Part shown: positions 8,958 through 17,199 of the stretch, piece by piece
Layout: every line of letters begins with the position of its first letter
Position numbering within the stretch: the stretch's first letter is position 1
Source of the DNA: Chthoniobacter flavus
GTDB taxonomy: Bacteria; Verrucomicrobiota; Verrucomicrobiia; Chthoniobacterales; Terrimicrobiaceae
Length of the DNA stretch: 64,000 nt
Direction of reading: 5' to 3'
Assembly: GCA_945860745.1 (NCBI GenBank)
Contig: CAMASH010000002.1
Span: 18,630 to 82,629 of the forward strand
The notes under the pieces: generated by a model
What the model saw: only the letters and a program-made list of their open reading frames with translations
Database searches by the model: none
Told to the model about the DNA's origin: nothing
Made by a program: the position numbers and the translations under genes

Positions 8958-9692
8958 TCAATACTTCACCTTCACAAGGTAAAGCCCCGCCGCAGGCGCA
9001 ACGTAATTCCATTTGGTTCCACCTCCCGCCAGACGTTCCCGCAATCCCGCGATTTCCACGCGGCCTTGGGCGACCCGAATCATCGCTCCCGTCAGCATCC
9101 GCACCATTTTGTAGAGGAATCCCTCCCCCTCAAAAGTCAAACTCACCACCTTTCCACTGCACCGGATATCCAGCCGGCTGATGCTCCGCCAGGTGTCCCG
9201 GACCGCTGTCCGGCGGTTGGCCGAGAAACCCGCAAAATCATGCCGCCCGACAAAAATTTTGGCCGCCTCTTGCAGGCGGTCCACATCAAGATCCTGCGGC
9301 AAATGCCAGACGCGGCCTGCCTCATGCGGAGGAAGCACTGGCACGGTTCGAATAATGTAGCGATAAACCTTTCCCTTCGCGTCAAACCGCGCGTGAAAAT
9401 CCGGCGCGGCGCGTGATACCCGCAACACCCGAATGGCCGGTGGCACAGTCGCATTGAGAGCGCGCAGCCAATCCGCGGGCTGCAGCGAACAATCCGGCAC
9501 ATCAGCATGCGCAACCTGCCCGAGGGCATGAACCCCGGAATCCGTGCGGCCCGAACCGTGGACAACCACCCGCTCTCCGGTGATTTTTTTGAAAGACGCC
9601 TCCAGCAAATCCTGCACAGTTCGCCCGCCCTCCTGGCTCTGCCAGCCAACGAATGGCGCGCCATCGTAGGCGATGACCAGCTTCAGACGCAT
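8958..9692 (-). CDS. truA: tRNA pseudouridine(38-40) synthase TruA
   Basis: 244 residues, usual TruA length. The catalytic Asp is in GSGRTDSGVHALGQ (~residue 50). Further family blocks are RLKLVIAYDGAPFVGWQ at the N-terminus, VYRYII, and FLYKMVRMLTGAMIRVAQG near the C-terminus. Start ATG 9692 was chosen because family similarity begins there; the upstream frame reads into repeat-like sequence. Modifies uridines in the tRNA anticodon arm. ruvX lies upstream on the same strand. Confidence 0.95.
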   Translation of the reverse strand: MRLKLVIAYDGAPFVGWQSQEGGRTVQDLLEASFKKITGERVVVHGSGRTDSGVHALGQVAHADVPDCSLQPADWLRALNATVPPAIRVLRVSRAAPDFHARFDAKGKVYRYIIRTVPVLPPHEAGRVWHLPQDLDVDRLQEAAKIFVGRHDFAGFSANRRTAVRDTWRSISRLDIRCSGKVVSLTFEGEGFLYKMVRMLTGAMIRVAQGRVEIAGLRERLAGGGTKWNYVAPAAGLYLVKVKY

Positions 9693-9699
9693 GAAGAAA

Positions 9700-9795
9700 A
9701 ACGACGAAGGCGGAAGGACGAAGTGCAAAAGAAGCGGCTGACAACGAGCGGATTTGTCATTCGATCATTCCTTCGTCATTATTCATTCGTCATTG
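9700..9795. repeat. TTCGTCATT-type low-complexity repeat between truA and ruvX
   Basis: Contains tandem-like copies of ATTCGTCATT and TTCCTTCGTCATT. The 3' end of ruvX lies within it, so the last residues of RuvX (AMTNE) are encoded by repeat sequence. No gene here. Confidence 0.55.
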
Positions 9796-10210
9796 CTCCC
9801 GTCGCATCGAGCCAGCTTTGCAAAAGAATCTGCGCCGCGGCCTGGTCGATGATGGCGCGCTGGTTTTTGGCCTTGTGTCCGGCTTCGCGCAGAGCCCGCT
9901 GGGCCGAGACCGTGGTCAGGCGCTCGTCCCACGGCACCACGCGGCACGGCACGCCCGCGCGCAGTTTTTCAATGAACGCCTTGGCTTTTTCCGCCGCGGG
10001 TCCGGATGACCCATCCATATTGCGGGGCACGCCGACCACGATGGTGGTGATGGAGCGTTCGGCCACCAATTCGGCGATGCGCTTGAGGGGATTCACCCTG
10101 GCGGTCTCGATCGTTTCCAGCGGATGGGCCAGCATGCCCAGATCGTCGCTGAGGGCCAATCCCACCCGGGCTTCGCCGGTATCCACCCCGAGAATGCGTT
10201 TCGTTTCCAT
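9779..10210 (-). CDS. ruvX: Putative pre-16S rRNA nuclease / Holliday junction resolvase YqgF
   Basis: 143 residues, RNase H-like YqgF fold: ILGVDTGEARVGLALSDD at the N-terminus, VVGVPRNMDGSSGPAA in the middle, DERLTTVSAQRALREAG, and a conserved C-terminal Asp in IIDQAAAQILLQSWLD. Start ATG 10210 follows the family. YqgF proteins mature the 5' end of 16S rRNA and were also proposed as junction resolvases. The last few codons are repeat-derived. Confidence 0.93.
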   Translation of the reverse strand: METKRILGVDTGEARVGLALSDDLGMLAHPLETIETARVNPLKRIAELVAERSITTIVVGVPRNMDGSSGPAAEKAKAFIEKLRAGVPCRVVPWDERLTTVSAQRALREAGHKAKNQRAIIDQAAAQILLQSWLDATGAMTNE

Positions 10211-10260
10211 TTGCAGTTGAAAATACCACACGACAATCCTACGTTGCGCAAACACGAATC

Positions 10261-10551
10261 ATGGCATCTCCGCTCAACAAATTTGGTGAAAACCTCCCCG
10301 TCACCGGCATCGTCGCCTTTTCCCAGGCGGCGGTCGGCTTCGGCATCGGACTCCTTCTGGCTGACAAAATCGGTCAAACCGCGCGCCAGCGCACCGCCAT
10401 CGCCCTCATCGGCGCGGGCGCGGCCACGATCTTTCCGCTCGTTTACGGCATCGTCGCCAATGTCAACAACCGCCCCGATTCCTCGCGCAGCATCCGCCGC
10501 CAGCTCGAAGGTATCCGCCGCGCCCACGGCGTTTCGGACGGCGAGAACTAA
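10261..10551 (+). CDS. Small membrane protein of unknown function
   Basis: 96 residues with two predicted membrane helices (GIVAFSQAAVGFGIGLLLAD and TAIALIGAGAATIFPLVYGI), then a charged C-terminal tail (RSIRRQLEGIRRAHG). Divergent from ruvX and directly upstream of maf; its TAA stop is in the same frame as maf. No recognised family. Confidence 0.7.
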   Translation: MASPLNKFGENLPVTGIVAFSQAAVGFGIGLLLADKIGQTARQRTAIALIGAGAATIFPLVYGIVANVNNRPDSSRSIRRQLEGIRRAHGVSDGEN

Positions 10552-10560
10552 TCCGGCTCC

Positions 10561-11130
10561 CTGCTGCTCCTCGCTTCCACCTCCCCGCGCCGCCGCGAAC
10601 TGCTGGCCGGTGCCGGAGTGAGTTTTCAAGTCGAGGCGGCGCGGATCGAGGAACTCTCCGACCCCGCCCTGACCGCCCGGGAACTCTGCCTGATCAACGC
10701 CGAGAGCAAGGCGTTCGAGGTGGCCGCGCGTTTCCCCGGTCGCGTCGTGCTGGGAGCGGACACCGTCGTCTCGCTCGACAACCGGACGTTTGGAAAACCC
10801 CGCGATCTCGTTGAGGCCCGCGCGATGCTGGAAACCCTCAGCGGCCGCATCCATGAGGTGCTGACCGGCGTTTGTCTCATTCATCGCGCCGGCGAAAAAA
10901 TGTGCCGCTTCGTCGAGTCCACCCGGGTGAAATTCCGGCCCCGGGACGAAATCAATTTCGAGGCGTATTTACAAAGCATCCATCCCCTCGACAAAGCCGG
11001 CGCCTACGCCGCGCAGGAAGACGAGGGCCGCCTGATCGAACGCCTCGAGGGCTCGATGAGCAACGTGATCGGTCTGCCGGTGGAGCAAGTGCTGGCCGCG
11101 CTGAGCGAACACTTCCCGGAAATCCGGTAG
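10561..11130 (+). CDS. maf: Maf-type nucleoside triphosphate pyrophosphatase, no canonical start
   Basis: About 189 residues with the Maf signatures LLLASTSPRRRELLAGAGV, VVLGADTVVSLDN, FGKPRDLVEARAML and DKAGAYAAQEDEG, which are typical of the dTTP/UTP pyrophosphatase group. The conserved N-terminus begins right after an in-frame TAA at 10549, and there is no ATG, GTG or TTG between them. The annotated start is CTG 10561; the first GTG (10618) would remove the essential N-terminal motif. Either CTG initiation or a lost start codon. The stop TAG lies inside a GGTAGGG repeat. Confidence 0.85.
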   Translation: MLLLASTSPRRRELLAGAGVSFQVEAARIEELSDPALTARELCLINAESKAFEVAARFPGRVVLGADTVVSLDNRTFGKPRDLVEARAMLETLSGRIHEVLTGVCLIHRAGEKMCRFVESTRVKFRPRDEINFEAYLQSIHPLDKAGAYAAQEDEGRLIERLEGSMSNVIGLPVEQVLAALSEHFPEIR

Positions 11131-11154
11131 GGCGCGTTGTCCCAAACGCGCCGT
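11126..11154. repeat. GGTAGGG palindromic repeat at the maf stop codon
   Basis: Begins GGTAGGG and folds into a 7-bp stem GGCGCGT/ACGCGCC with loop TGTCCCAA. The maf stop codon is the TAG of GGTAGGG. The relative at 62657-62686 has stem GGAGCGT/ACGCTCC: a C-G pair is swapped for A-T with pairing preserved. Confidence 0.75.
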
Positions 11155-11246
11155 GGAATTCGACGGAGGATTGAGGGCAATTGCCTCGGCTTCGCCTCGC
11201 CCTTCGGGCTGCCGTTGGCAGGCTATCTCGCCTTGCTTGGTTCTCC

Positions 11247-11278
11247 CTACCGGGGCGGTTCTTCGCGCTCGAAGGCGC
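11247..11278. repeat. Copy of the dnaB 3' end
   Basis: 32 bases matching 12175-12206 with a single mismatch (T for C). That stretch encodes the last residues of DnaB (FEREEPPR) and its stop. The copy lies about 0.9 kb away, in the same orientation, on the other side of the Phd/PIN pair. Confidence 0.7.
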
Positions 11279-11331
11279 TGCCTCCGGTCGCTTTTCTTTG
11301 GAGCAGTTTAAAAAATGACGTAGCCGAAAAT

Positions 11332-11385
11332 GGTAGGGTTCGACCTCCGGGCGAACCGCGGCCCGCCCGGAGGTCGGGCCCTACC
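11332..11385. repeat. Large GGTAGGG hairpin repeat
   Basis: 54 bases forming a 22-bp stem: GGTAGGGTTCGACCTCCGGG on the left pairs with its complement ending GGGCCCTACC on the right. Two G-T wobbles are the only imperfections, and the loop is about 10 bases. Lies between convergent maf and the PIN gene; could act as a terminator or be a REP-like element. Confidence 0.75.
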
Positions 11386-11468
11386 GGGTGTTCCTTCCGC
11401 GGCTACAGGATTTCTAAAACCGCTCTAATCCGGCGAAGCTTCGTCTGAAGGACATCGCCGGTACGGCA

Positions 11469-11909
11469 TCAGTTCCACTTCCAAAGCCGCAGGCCAGCGG
11501 CCGAAGCGAGGGCGGCCTGCTCGGCGTCGAAGGTCACGAAATCCTCGCACCCGGATTCAAGGGCGACCGCAACATGGAAGAGGTCCATTCCGCGAATCAG
11601 CAAATCCTTGGAATGAATGGCGCTCAATTCGTTGGCCCTTCGCACGGCGTCGATCCAGTTGAACTCGCAGTGCGGCCAATATCCGAGTCGAACCTCCTGT
11701 TCCAAGGCCCGGATGAAAACTATGGAGGGATTTTTCGGCAGCGAACCCGCCCGTTCCTGTTGGCGGAACGCATTAAACACCTCGACGCGCTGCCAAGGCG
11801 TCCAGATGATCTCGTGTGGTTCATCCAGGATGTGGAGCGCCTGATGATGAAGCGCGTCGCTGACGTTTTTATACGCGATCCACCACGAGGTGTCCGCGTA
11901 GGCGCTCAT
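11469..11909 (-). CDS. PIN-domain ribonuclease toxin
   Basis: 146 residues with PIN architecture: first Asp in SAYADTSWWIAYKN, middle Glu in RVEVFNAFRQQE, then GMDLFHVAVALESGCEDFVTFDAEQ with the C-terminal acidic cluster. Start ATG 11909 overlaps the antitoxin stop by four bases (ATGA). Expected endoribonuclease toxin of a type II toxin-antitoxin pair. Confidence 0.88.
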   Translation of the reverse strand: MSAYADTSWWIAYKNVSDALHHQALHILDEPHEIIWTPWQRVEVFNAFRQQERAGSLPKNPSIVFIRALEQEVRLGYWPHCEFNWIDAVRRANELSAIHSKDLLIRGMDLFHVAVALESGCEDFVTFDAEQAALASAAGLRLWKWN

Positions 11910-12133
11910 TTTTTGAGCGAGCGGAGAAACGCCACCGAATCGAATCCCGCAGGCGTCCCGCCGTCCACCGCCAGACTTTGGGCCAGCTCCCTCGTCATCC
12001 TCGGTCGGCTCCCACACCGGGAAACGATAAATTTGGGCTTCCCATTGGAAGTAACCAGAAGCTCCTCCCCCTCGGGAATCTCCTCCACGAGCTTCGTGTT
12101 GTGGTAGAACTGCCGGCTGGTCACCGTTCTCAT
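11906..12133 (-). CDS. Phd/YefM-type antitoxin
   Basis: 75 residues. TVTSRQFYHNTKLVEEIPEG followed by EELLVTSNGKPKFIVSR is the Phd/YefM N-terminal DNA-binding fold; the tail (GFDSVAFLRSLKK) would bind the toxin. Start ATG 12133 chosen because the family begins MRTVT. Upstream of and overlapping the PIN toxin. This is a different antitoxin type from the one at 4296, so the two pairs are not recent duplicates. Confidence 0.85.
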   Translation of the reverse strand: MRTVTSRQFYHNTKLVEEIPEGEELLVTSNGKPKFIVSRCGSRPRMTRELAQSLAVDGGTPAGFDSVAFLRSLKK

Positions 12134-12174
12134 GCGTCTAACAATGCGTTGGACGCCTGGCGCTGTCAAGGCTT

Positions 12175-13665
12175 CTACCGGGGCGGTTCCTCGCGCTCGA
12201 AGGCGCGGTCTTCGAAGCGGGTGATCTGTTTGAGGAAGGTGAGAGGCACGTTGCCGACGGGCCCGTTACGCTGCTTGGCGATGACCAACTCGGCCTTGCC
12301 TTCGTGTTCCTTTTTTTCCTCGTCATCCTCGGCGTAGTAATCCTCGCGCCAGAGCAGACCCACCAGGTCGGCGTCCTGTTCGATCGAGCCGGATTCGCGC
12401 AGATCGCTCAAGCGCGGCCGGCCCAGGCTGTTGCCGGTGCGGGATTCGGGATTCCGGTTGAGCTGGGCCAGGACGACGATGGGAATCTTGAGTTCCTTGG
12501 CCAGGGCCTTGATGCCGGAGGAGATTTCCGCGACTTCGATCTGGCGGTTTTCCTGGCCGCGCTTGGAGGGGGATTTGAGAAGCTGGAGGTAATCAATGAC
12601 GATGAGCTGGAGGTCGTGGCGGTCCTTGAGCCGGCGGGCGCGGGCGCGGAGTTCGAGAATGCTCAGGCCGGGGGTGTCATCGATGAACATCTTGCAGTCG
12701 GACAACTTCTGCGTGGCGGCGATGAGGTTGGCCATGTCGTGCTTGGCGATGAAACCGTCGCGGATTTTTTTCAAATCCACCTTGGCCAGCGAGCAGAGCA
12801 AACGCTGCATGAGCTGCTGGGTGCTCATTTCCAGGCTGTAAACGGCCACGGCCTTGCCCGCTTCCATGGCGACGTGTTCGGCGATGTTCATGGCCAGGGC
12901 GGTCTTTCCCATGGAGGGACGCGCGGCAATGACGATCATTTCGCCGGGGTGCATGCCATTGGTCATCTGGTCGATGCCGCTGAAACCGGTGGGCAGACCG
13001 GTCAGGGCGCCGCGGTTTTGAAAAAGCTTTTCGATGCTGTCGAGGGCCTCCATGGCCAGCTCCTTCATTTCGGGAACCTTCGCTTTGAAACGGTCGTCGC
13101 CGATGGAGAGGATCCTGGCCTCGGCTTCGTCGAGGAGAATCGCGACATCGCCCTGTTCCTCATAAGCGCGCGCGCCGTATTCCGTGCAGGTGCCGATGAT
13201 TTCGCGCAGGAGGAATTTTTCCCGCAGGAGTTCGAGATAGTAGGAGGCGTTGCTGGCCGTGGGGACAAAAGTGAACAGGTCGGTGACGGCGGCGGCTCCC
13301 CCGACTTCCTCCAACAGGTGCCGGTCGGACAGAAGCTGGGTCAGGGTGATGAGATCGATCGGCCGGTTGGTCTCGCGCATTTCGACCAGAATGGTGAAGA
13401 TGCGCGCGTGGGCGGGCTGATGGAAATACTTCTCGCCGACCTGCTGCTGGATGCATTCGTCGAGCACCTTGCCCGGCGACAAGAGGATGGAGCCGAGGAT
13501 GCCCTTTTCCGCGTCAGGACTTTGCGGGAGGGACCTGTGAATATCCGGGAGATAAGCCCCGCTTTTTTGGGAAAAACCCCGGCCCTTGCCTTTCCCTTTC
13601 CCTTCACCAAACCCGTTGGACTTCACGGGATTCTCGACAGTCCCTGCCGGAGAATCGGTGGCCAT
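12175..13665 (-). CDS. dnaB: Replicative DNA helicase DnaB
   Basis: 496 residues. N-terminal primase-interacting domain (LPQSPDAEKGILGSILLSPG) and C-terminal RecA-like motor with Walker A ARPSMGKTALAMNIA, Walker B LIVIDYLQLL, and LAQLNRNPESR. Hexameric helicase unwinding DNA at the replication fork. The ~40-residue N-terminal extension is Gly/Lys-rich (GEGKGKGKGRG). It lies 12 bp downstream of rplI, a common arrangement. Its 3' end is duplicated at 11247-11278. Confidence 0.97.
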   Translation of the reverse strand: MATDSPAGTVENPVKSNGFGEGKGKGKGRGFSQKSGAYLPDIHRSLPQSPDAEKGILGSILLSPGKVLDECIQQQVGEKYFHQPAHARIFTILVEMRETNRPIDLITLTQLLSDRHLLEEVGGAAAVTDLFTFVPTASNASYYLELLREKFLLREIIGTCTEYGARAYEEQGDVAILLDEAEARILSIGDDRFKAKVPEMKELAMEALDSIEKLFQNRGALTGLPTGFSGIDQMTNGMHPGEMIVIAARPSMGKTALAMNIAEHVAMEAGKAVAVYSLEMSTQQLMQRLLCSLAKVDLKKIRDGFIAKHDMANLIAATQKLSDCKMFIDDTPGLSILELRARARRLKDRHDLQLIVIDYLQLLKSPSKRGQENRQIEVAEISSGIKALAKELKIPIVVLAQLNRNPESRTGNSLGRPRLSDLRESGSIEQDADLVGLLWREDYYAEDDEEKKEHEGKAELVIAKQRNGPVGNVPLTFLKQITRFEDRAFEREEPPR

Positions 13666-13677
13666 TGTCTGGTGCGG

Positions 13678-14220
13678 CTAGGAGCTGGCGGCGGACTTCC
13701 TGCGGACGGGTTTCCTGGGCGCGTCTTCGTCGGTTTCCTCTGTGTCTGCCACAGGAGCAGCCTTCGGAGCGGAAATTTGGACCCGCAGTTTGGCGGTCAC
13801 ATCGGGGTGGAGTTTGACGGAAACCTCATGGTCACCGCCCTCCTTGATGGCCCGGTCCAGCACCACGGCGTGTTTGGGGATTTCGATCGCGCCCAACTCC
13901 TTCGCTAAACGGTCGTGAATATCTTTGGCCGTGATGGATCCGAAGGCCTTGCCGGTCCCTCCGGTCTCCAGGCTGAATTTCAGGTTGATCTTGTTGATCC
14001 GGACGGCCAGTTCTTCGGCCGCGGTCACTTCGCGGGCTTCGCGTTCGGCCCGCTTGGCCTTGAGGTGGTTGATCTGACGCAGGGAGCTTTTGGTCACTTC
14101 GAGGGCCTTGCCCTGGGGAAGGAGAAAATTGCGCGCGTAGCCGCGACGGACTTTGACGATGTCAGCCTCCGCGCCAAGGTTGGGAATGTTTGCCGTGAGA
14201 ATAACTTCAGAGTGTGCCAT
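13678..14220 (-). CDS. rplI: 50S ribosomal protein L9
   Basis: 180 residues. MAHSEVILTANIPNLGAEAD and VRRGYARNFLLPQGKA form the rRNA-binding N-domain, followed by the long connecting helix and C-domain (GKAFGSITAKDIHDRL). A charged ~25-residue C-terminal tail (EETDEDAPRKPVRRKSAASS) makes it longer than the usual ~150 residues. First gene of a pair with dnaB. Confidence 0.96.
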   Translation of the reverse strand: MAHSEVILTANIPNLGAEADIVKVRRGYARNFLLPQGKALEVTKSSLRQINHLKAKRAEREAREVTAAEELAVRINKINLKFSLETGGTGKAFGSITAKDIHDRLAKELGAIEIPKHAVVLDRAIKEGGDHEVSVKLHPDVTAKLRVQISAPKAAPVADTEETDEDAPRKPVRRKSAASS

Positions 14221-14282
14221 AGAACCCCGGATTGAAGCGGGAGCGAGACACTATCGCCCCGAGCGGCAGTGTCAACGCGAAA

Positions 14283-15497
14283 TCATGCGAAATTGTAAAG
14301 CGCCTGGACGAGACCCAGCGCCCGGGATTTCGGCAACACCCCGGGCTCCATTTGATTCATCACGTAGGCAAAGCCGAGCCGGTTTTCCGGATCGGCAAAA
14401 GCGAGGCTTCCGCCGGCGCCGGGATGTCCGAAGGCGCGGGTTGACGGGCCGAAGAGGGCGCGCTTTTTGAGACCGACCTCGGGCCGTTCGGAAAACTCAC
14501 GTTTTCCGCTACCGGGAAGCGAGTTTTCCGGGTTTCGGGGCAAGTCAACCGGGTCCATCATGAACCCGGCAGAGAAAGCCGTTTCGGCGCACAGCGTTTT
14601 GTCCGGTCCCTGGGTCAGCGGTGTCGTCATCCCATCCAGAGCCCGGCGGGAAAAAAACCGCCGCCCCTCCCATTCGCCGCCGACTCCCAGCATGGCATAG
14701 AATTTTCCCAGCGAAGCCGCCTGGCCGATTCCTCCGAGGGACGGCAGGCTGGCGGAGCGCATCGCCGGGGCGTTCATGGCGGAGAGGGAAAGCAAACCCG
14801 CCGGCGTGGAAAAGGCCTGCCGCGTCAAAGAGTCTGGCCGCGCCAGCGCCTTCGAGAAATCATCCTCCACCACGGCGCGCGGGGCCAGCATTTGCGCAAC
14901 GCGGGAATGCTCGGCATCAGGCAAACCGATCCAGAGATCGAGCGCCATCGGCTGAGCAAATTCCTCGCCCCAGTAGTCACCGAGGGGTTTTCCGGACAGC
15001 CGGCGGACGATCTCATCCGCAAGGAAGCCGAACGTGCGCGGACCGTAACCATGCTCATCGCGGCTCTCCCACAGAGGGGCCTGCACCTCGACGGCCCGAA
15101 CGACAGCCGCATGATCCAGCAGGCCTGCCGTTTTATCCGTGAGGGCCGCCAACCCCGCGCGATGCGAAACAACTTCGCCCACCGTGATCCGCGCCTTGCC
15201 GCTTTGGGCGAACTCCGGCCAGAAATCCGCCACGGGTGTGCTCAGAGCGAGCCCGGCCCGGTCCAGCGCGTGCAGAACACACGCGCTCGTCAGCCCTTTC
15301 GTCGCCGACCAGATGAGCACGAGCGTGTCGGGGGTCCAGGGGTCGCTCCGCGCGGCGTCCTTCCATCCTCCGTAGGCGGAAAAAACCTCGCGTCCGTCCT
15401 GTCAGACCGACAAGGCGGCACCGGCTTCCGCGCCGTGGTGAAAATTGCGTTCAAACGCGGCCTGCAAACGGTCCGCCACCCCGGCATCGACCGTCAC
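14283..15497 (-). pseudogene. Serine hydrolase (beta-lactamase/EstB family) interrupted by TGA
   Basis: The frame opens at GTG 15497, overlapping the upstream TPR gene stop (GTGA), and would encode ~404 residues. Codon 32 is TGA (15402-15404): the frame reads HHGAEAGAALSV, stop, QDGREVFSAYGGW. Downstream all family motifs are present: the nucleophile SxxK in IWSATKGLT, YGP in DEHGYGPRTFG and HPGAGGS near the C-terminus. GTG 15323 would restart only just before the SxxK serine and lose the N-terminal strands. Recent nonsense mutation (TGG to TGA fits), suppressed stop, or sequence error. Confidence 0.8.
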
Positions 15498-15967
15498 TTG
15501 CCGAGCAGACCGTGAACCGGCTTCAAATCAGGATCGTATCTGGCGATCGCGCGGAATTTCTGATCCATCTGAAAACTCGTTTCGAGATGCGTGGCCGCCT
15601 CCTCGAGGTGGCCCAGCACAGCATTGTAGCAGCCCAGATTGTAGTGATAGGTCGGCTCGTTCAGGAGCACGGCCGGTCCCTGGAGCAGGAGTTTCTTGGC
15701 CTCGAGGGTGCGGCCCATTTCATGCAGGCAAAAGGCGCCGTGGATGTAGCCGGTCGTGCCGTCCGGACTGCCGTTGCGCAAGTGCTGGCAGACCGCCAGC
15801 GCATCGGTCCAACGTTTGGACCGCATGAGAACGAAAAGCCGCATTTGCAAAACCTCCTCGCACTCCCGGTCGTCCGCGGAGAGCGCGTCCATTTCGCGGA
15901 GGGCCTCATCGGTCATGTCCAGCTCGATATACCCCTGAGCGGCGCGCAGCGAACGTTCCAACGACAT
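15494..15967 (-). CDS. Small TPR-like protein
   Basis: 157 residues, all-helical with TPR-like repeats: AAQGYIELDMTDEALREMD, RSKRWTDALAVCQHLRNG, and NLGCYNAVLGHLEEAATHLE. No signal peptide or membrane helix, so cytosolic. Start ATG 15967 chosen; farther upstream the frame enters palindromic repeats. Overlaps the broken serine hydrolase gene by 4 bp. TPR repeats mediate protein contacts; partner unknown. Confidence 0.75.
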   Translation of the reverse strand: MSLERSLRAAQGYIELDMTDEALREMDALSADDRECEEVLQMRLFVLMRSKRWTDALAVCQHLRNGSPDGTTGYIHGAFCLHEMGRTLEAKKLLLQGPAVLLNEPTYHYNLGCYNAVLGHLEEAATHLETSFQMDQKFRAIARYDPDLKPVHGLLGK

Positions 15968-16043
15968 GCCTTGAAAAATGGAAGCAAATTGCGCCGCTGG
16001 CAATACGGAAGGCGGGCATCCCGTCCGGTATCCGCTCAAGTGC

Positions 16044-16093
16044 CATCGGCATCCTGCCGATGGGTCTTTCGAAAATATGAGCAGGATGCTCAT
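16044..16093. repeat. Pair of GCA-GGA-TGC family hairpins
   Basis: Two perfect hairpins: CATCGGCA/TGCCGATG with loop TCC (16044-16062) and ATGAGCA/TGCTCAT with loop GGA (16077-16093). The loops are complementary, which fits one element in opposite orientations. A third copy lies at 5036-5058. Located between fbaB and the TPR gene. Confidence 0.75.
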
Positions 16094-16131
16094 GCCACGA
16101 TTCGCTAGGAAACGATGAACTTCCCCCGCAG

Positions 16132-17199
16132 CTACGCCACCGTGATGTCCTTGGACAGATAAACGTCCTGAATGGTGTTAAGCAGCTTGATGCCGTCGGC
16201 CATGGGACGCTGAAACGCCTTGCGTCCGGAGATGAGTCCCGTGCCGCCCGCGCGTTTGTTGACCACGGCGGTAAAGGCGGCGTCCTCGAAATCATGCTGG
16301 CCCGACGCGCCGCCGGAGTTGATGAGCCCGGCACGGCCCATGTAGCAATTGGCCACCTGATAGCGGCAGAGATCAATCGGATGATCGCTGGTCAGTTCGG
16401 TGTAGATGCGCTCATCGAGTTTGCCGTAGCTGGAACCCCCGGTGTTCAGCGCCTTGAAGCCGCCGTTGTTCTCCGGGAGCTTCTGCTTGATGATGTCGGC
16501 CTGAATGGTCGTGCCCAGATGGTTGGCCTGGCCGGTGAGGTCGGCCGAGACATGATAGTCCTTGTCACCCTTGATGTTGAAAGCGCTGTTGCGCAGGTAG
16601 CACCAGAGAACGGTGGCCAGGCCGAGTTCGTGAGCATGGGCAAAGGCCTCGGAAATCTCCGTGATCTCGCGCGTGGCATCCTCGGAGCCAAAATAAATCG
16701 TCGCCCCGACGGCGGCAGCCCCCATGTCATAGGCATCCTCCACCGTGCCGAAGAGAATTTCCTTGAACTGGTTGGGATAGGTCAGGAGTTCGTTGTGGTT
16801 GATTTTGACGATGAAGGGGATCTTGTGCGCGTATTTACGGGAAACGGAAGCGAGGACGCCAAAAGTCGAGGCCACGGAATTGCAACCGCCCTCAAGGGCC
16901 AGCTTGACGATGTTTTCCGGATCGAAATAGAGCGGGTTCTTGGCGAAACTCGCACCCGCGGAATGTTCGATGCCCTGATCGACGGGAAGAATGGAAACGT
17001 AGCCGGTGCCCGCGAGGCGGCCGGTGTTGTAAATCCAGTTGAGGTTGTTGAGGACACGCTGATTCCGGTTGGTCGAAGCGAAGATGCGGTCCACGAAATC
17101 CGGACCGGGCAGATGCAGAAGATCCTTGGAGATCTTGGGCTGGTGGTTGAGGAGGGAATCGGCCTTGTCGCCGAGGAGAGAGATGATGTTTTCAGACAT
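16132..17199 (-). CDS. fbaB: Class I fructose-bisphosphate aldolase, DhnA type
   Basis: 355 residues, DhnA/FbaB family. [20 protein letters not shown] near residue 75, the candidate Schiff-base region [11 protein letters not shown] (~140), [10 protein letters not shown], and [18 protein letters not shown] near the C-terminus. Catalyses reversible cleavage of fructose-1,6-bisphosphate in glycolysis and gluconeogenesis via a Lys Schiff base, without metal. Preceded by a 422-bp region with nested inverted repeats. Confidence 0.94.
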   Translation of the reverse strand: MSENIISLLGDKADSLLNHQPKISKDLLHLPGPDFVDRIFASTNRNQRVLNNLNWIYNTGRLAGTGYVSILPVDQGIEHSAGASFAKNPLYFDPENIVKLALEGGCNSVASTFGVLASVSRKYAHKIPFIVKINHNELLTYPNQFKEILFGTVEDAYDMGAAAVGATIYFGSEDATREITEISEAFAHAHELGLATVLWCYLRNSAFNIKGDKDYHVSADLTGQANHLGTTIQADIIKQKLPENNGGFKALNTGGSSYGKLDERIYTELTSDHPIDLCRYQVANCYMGRAGLINSGGASGQHDFEDAAFTAVVNKRAGGTGLISGRKAFQRPMADGIKLLNTIQDVYLSKDITVA

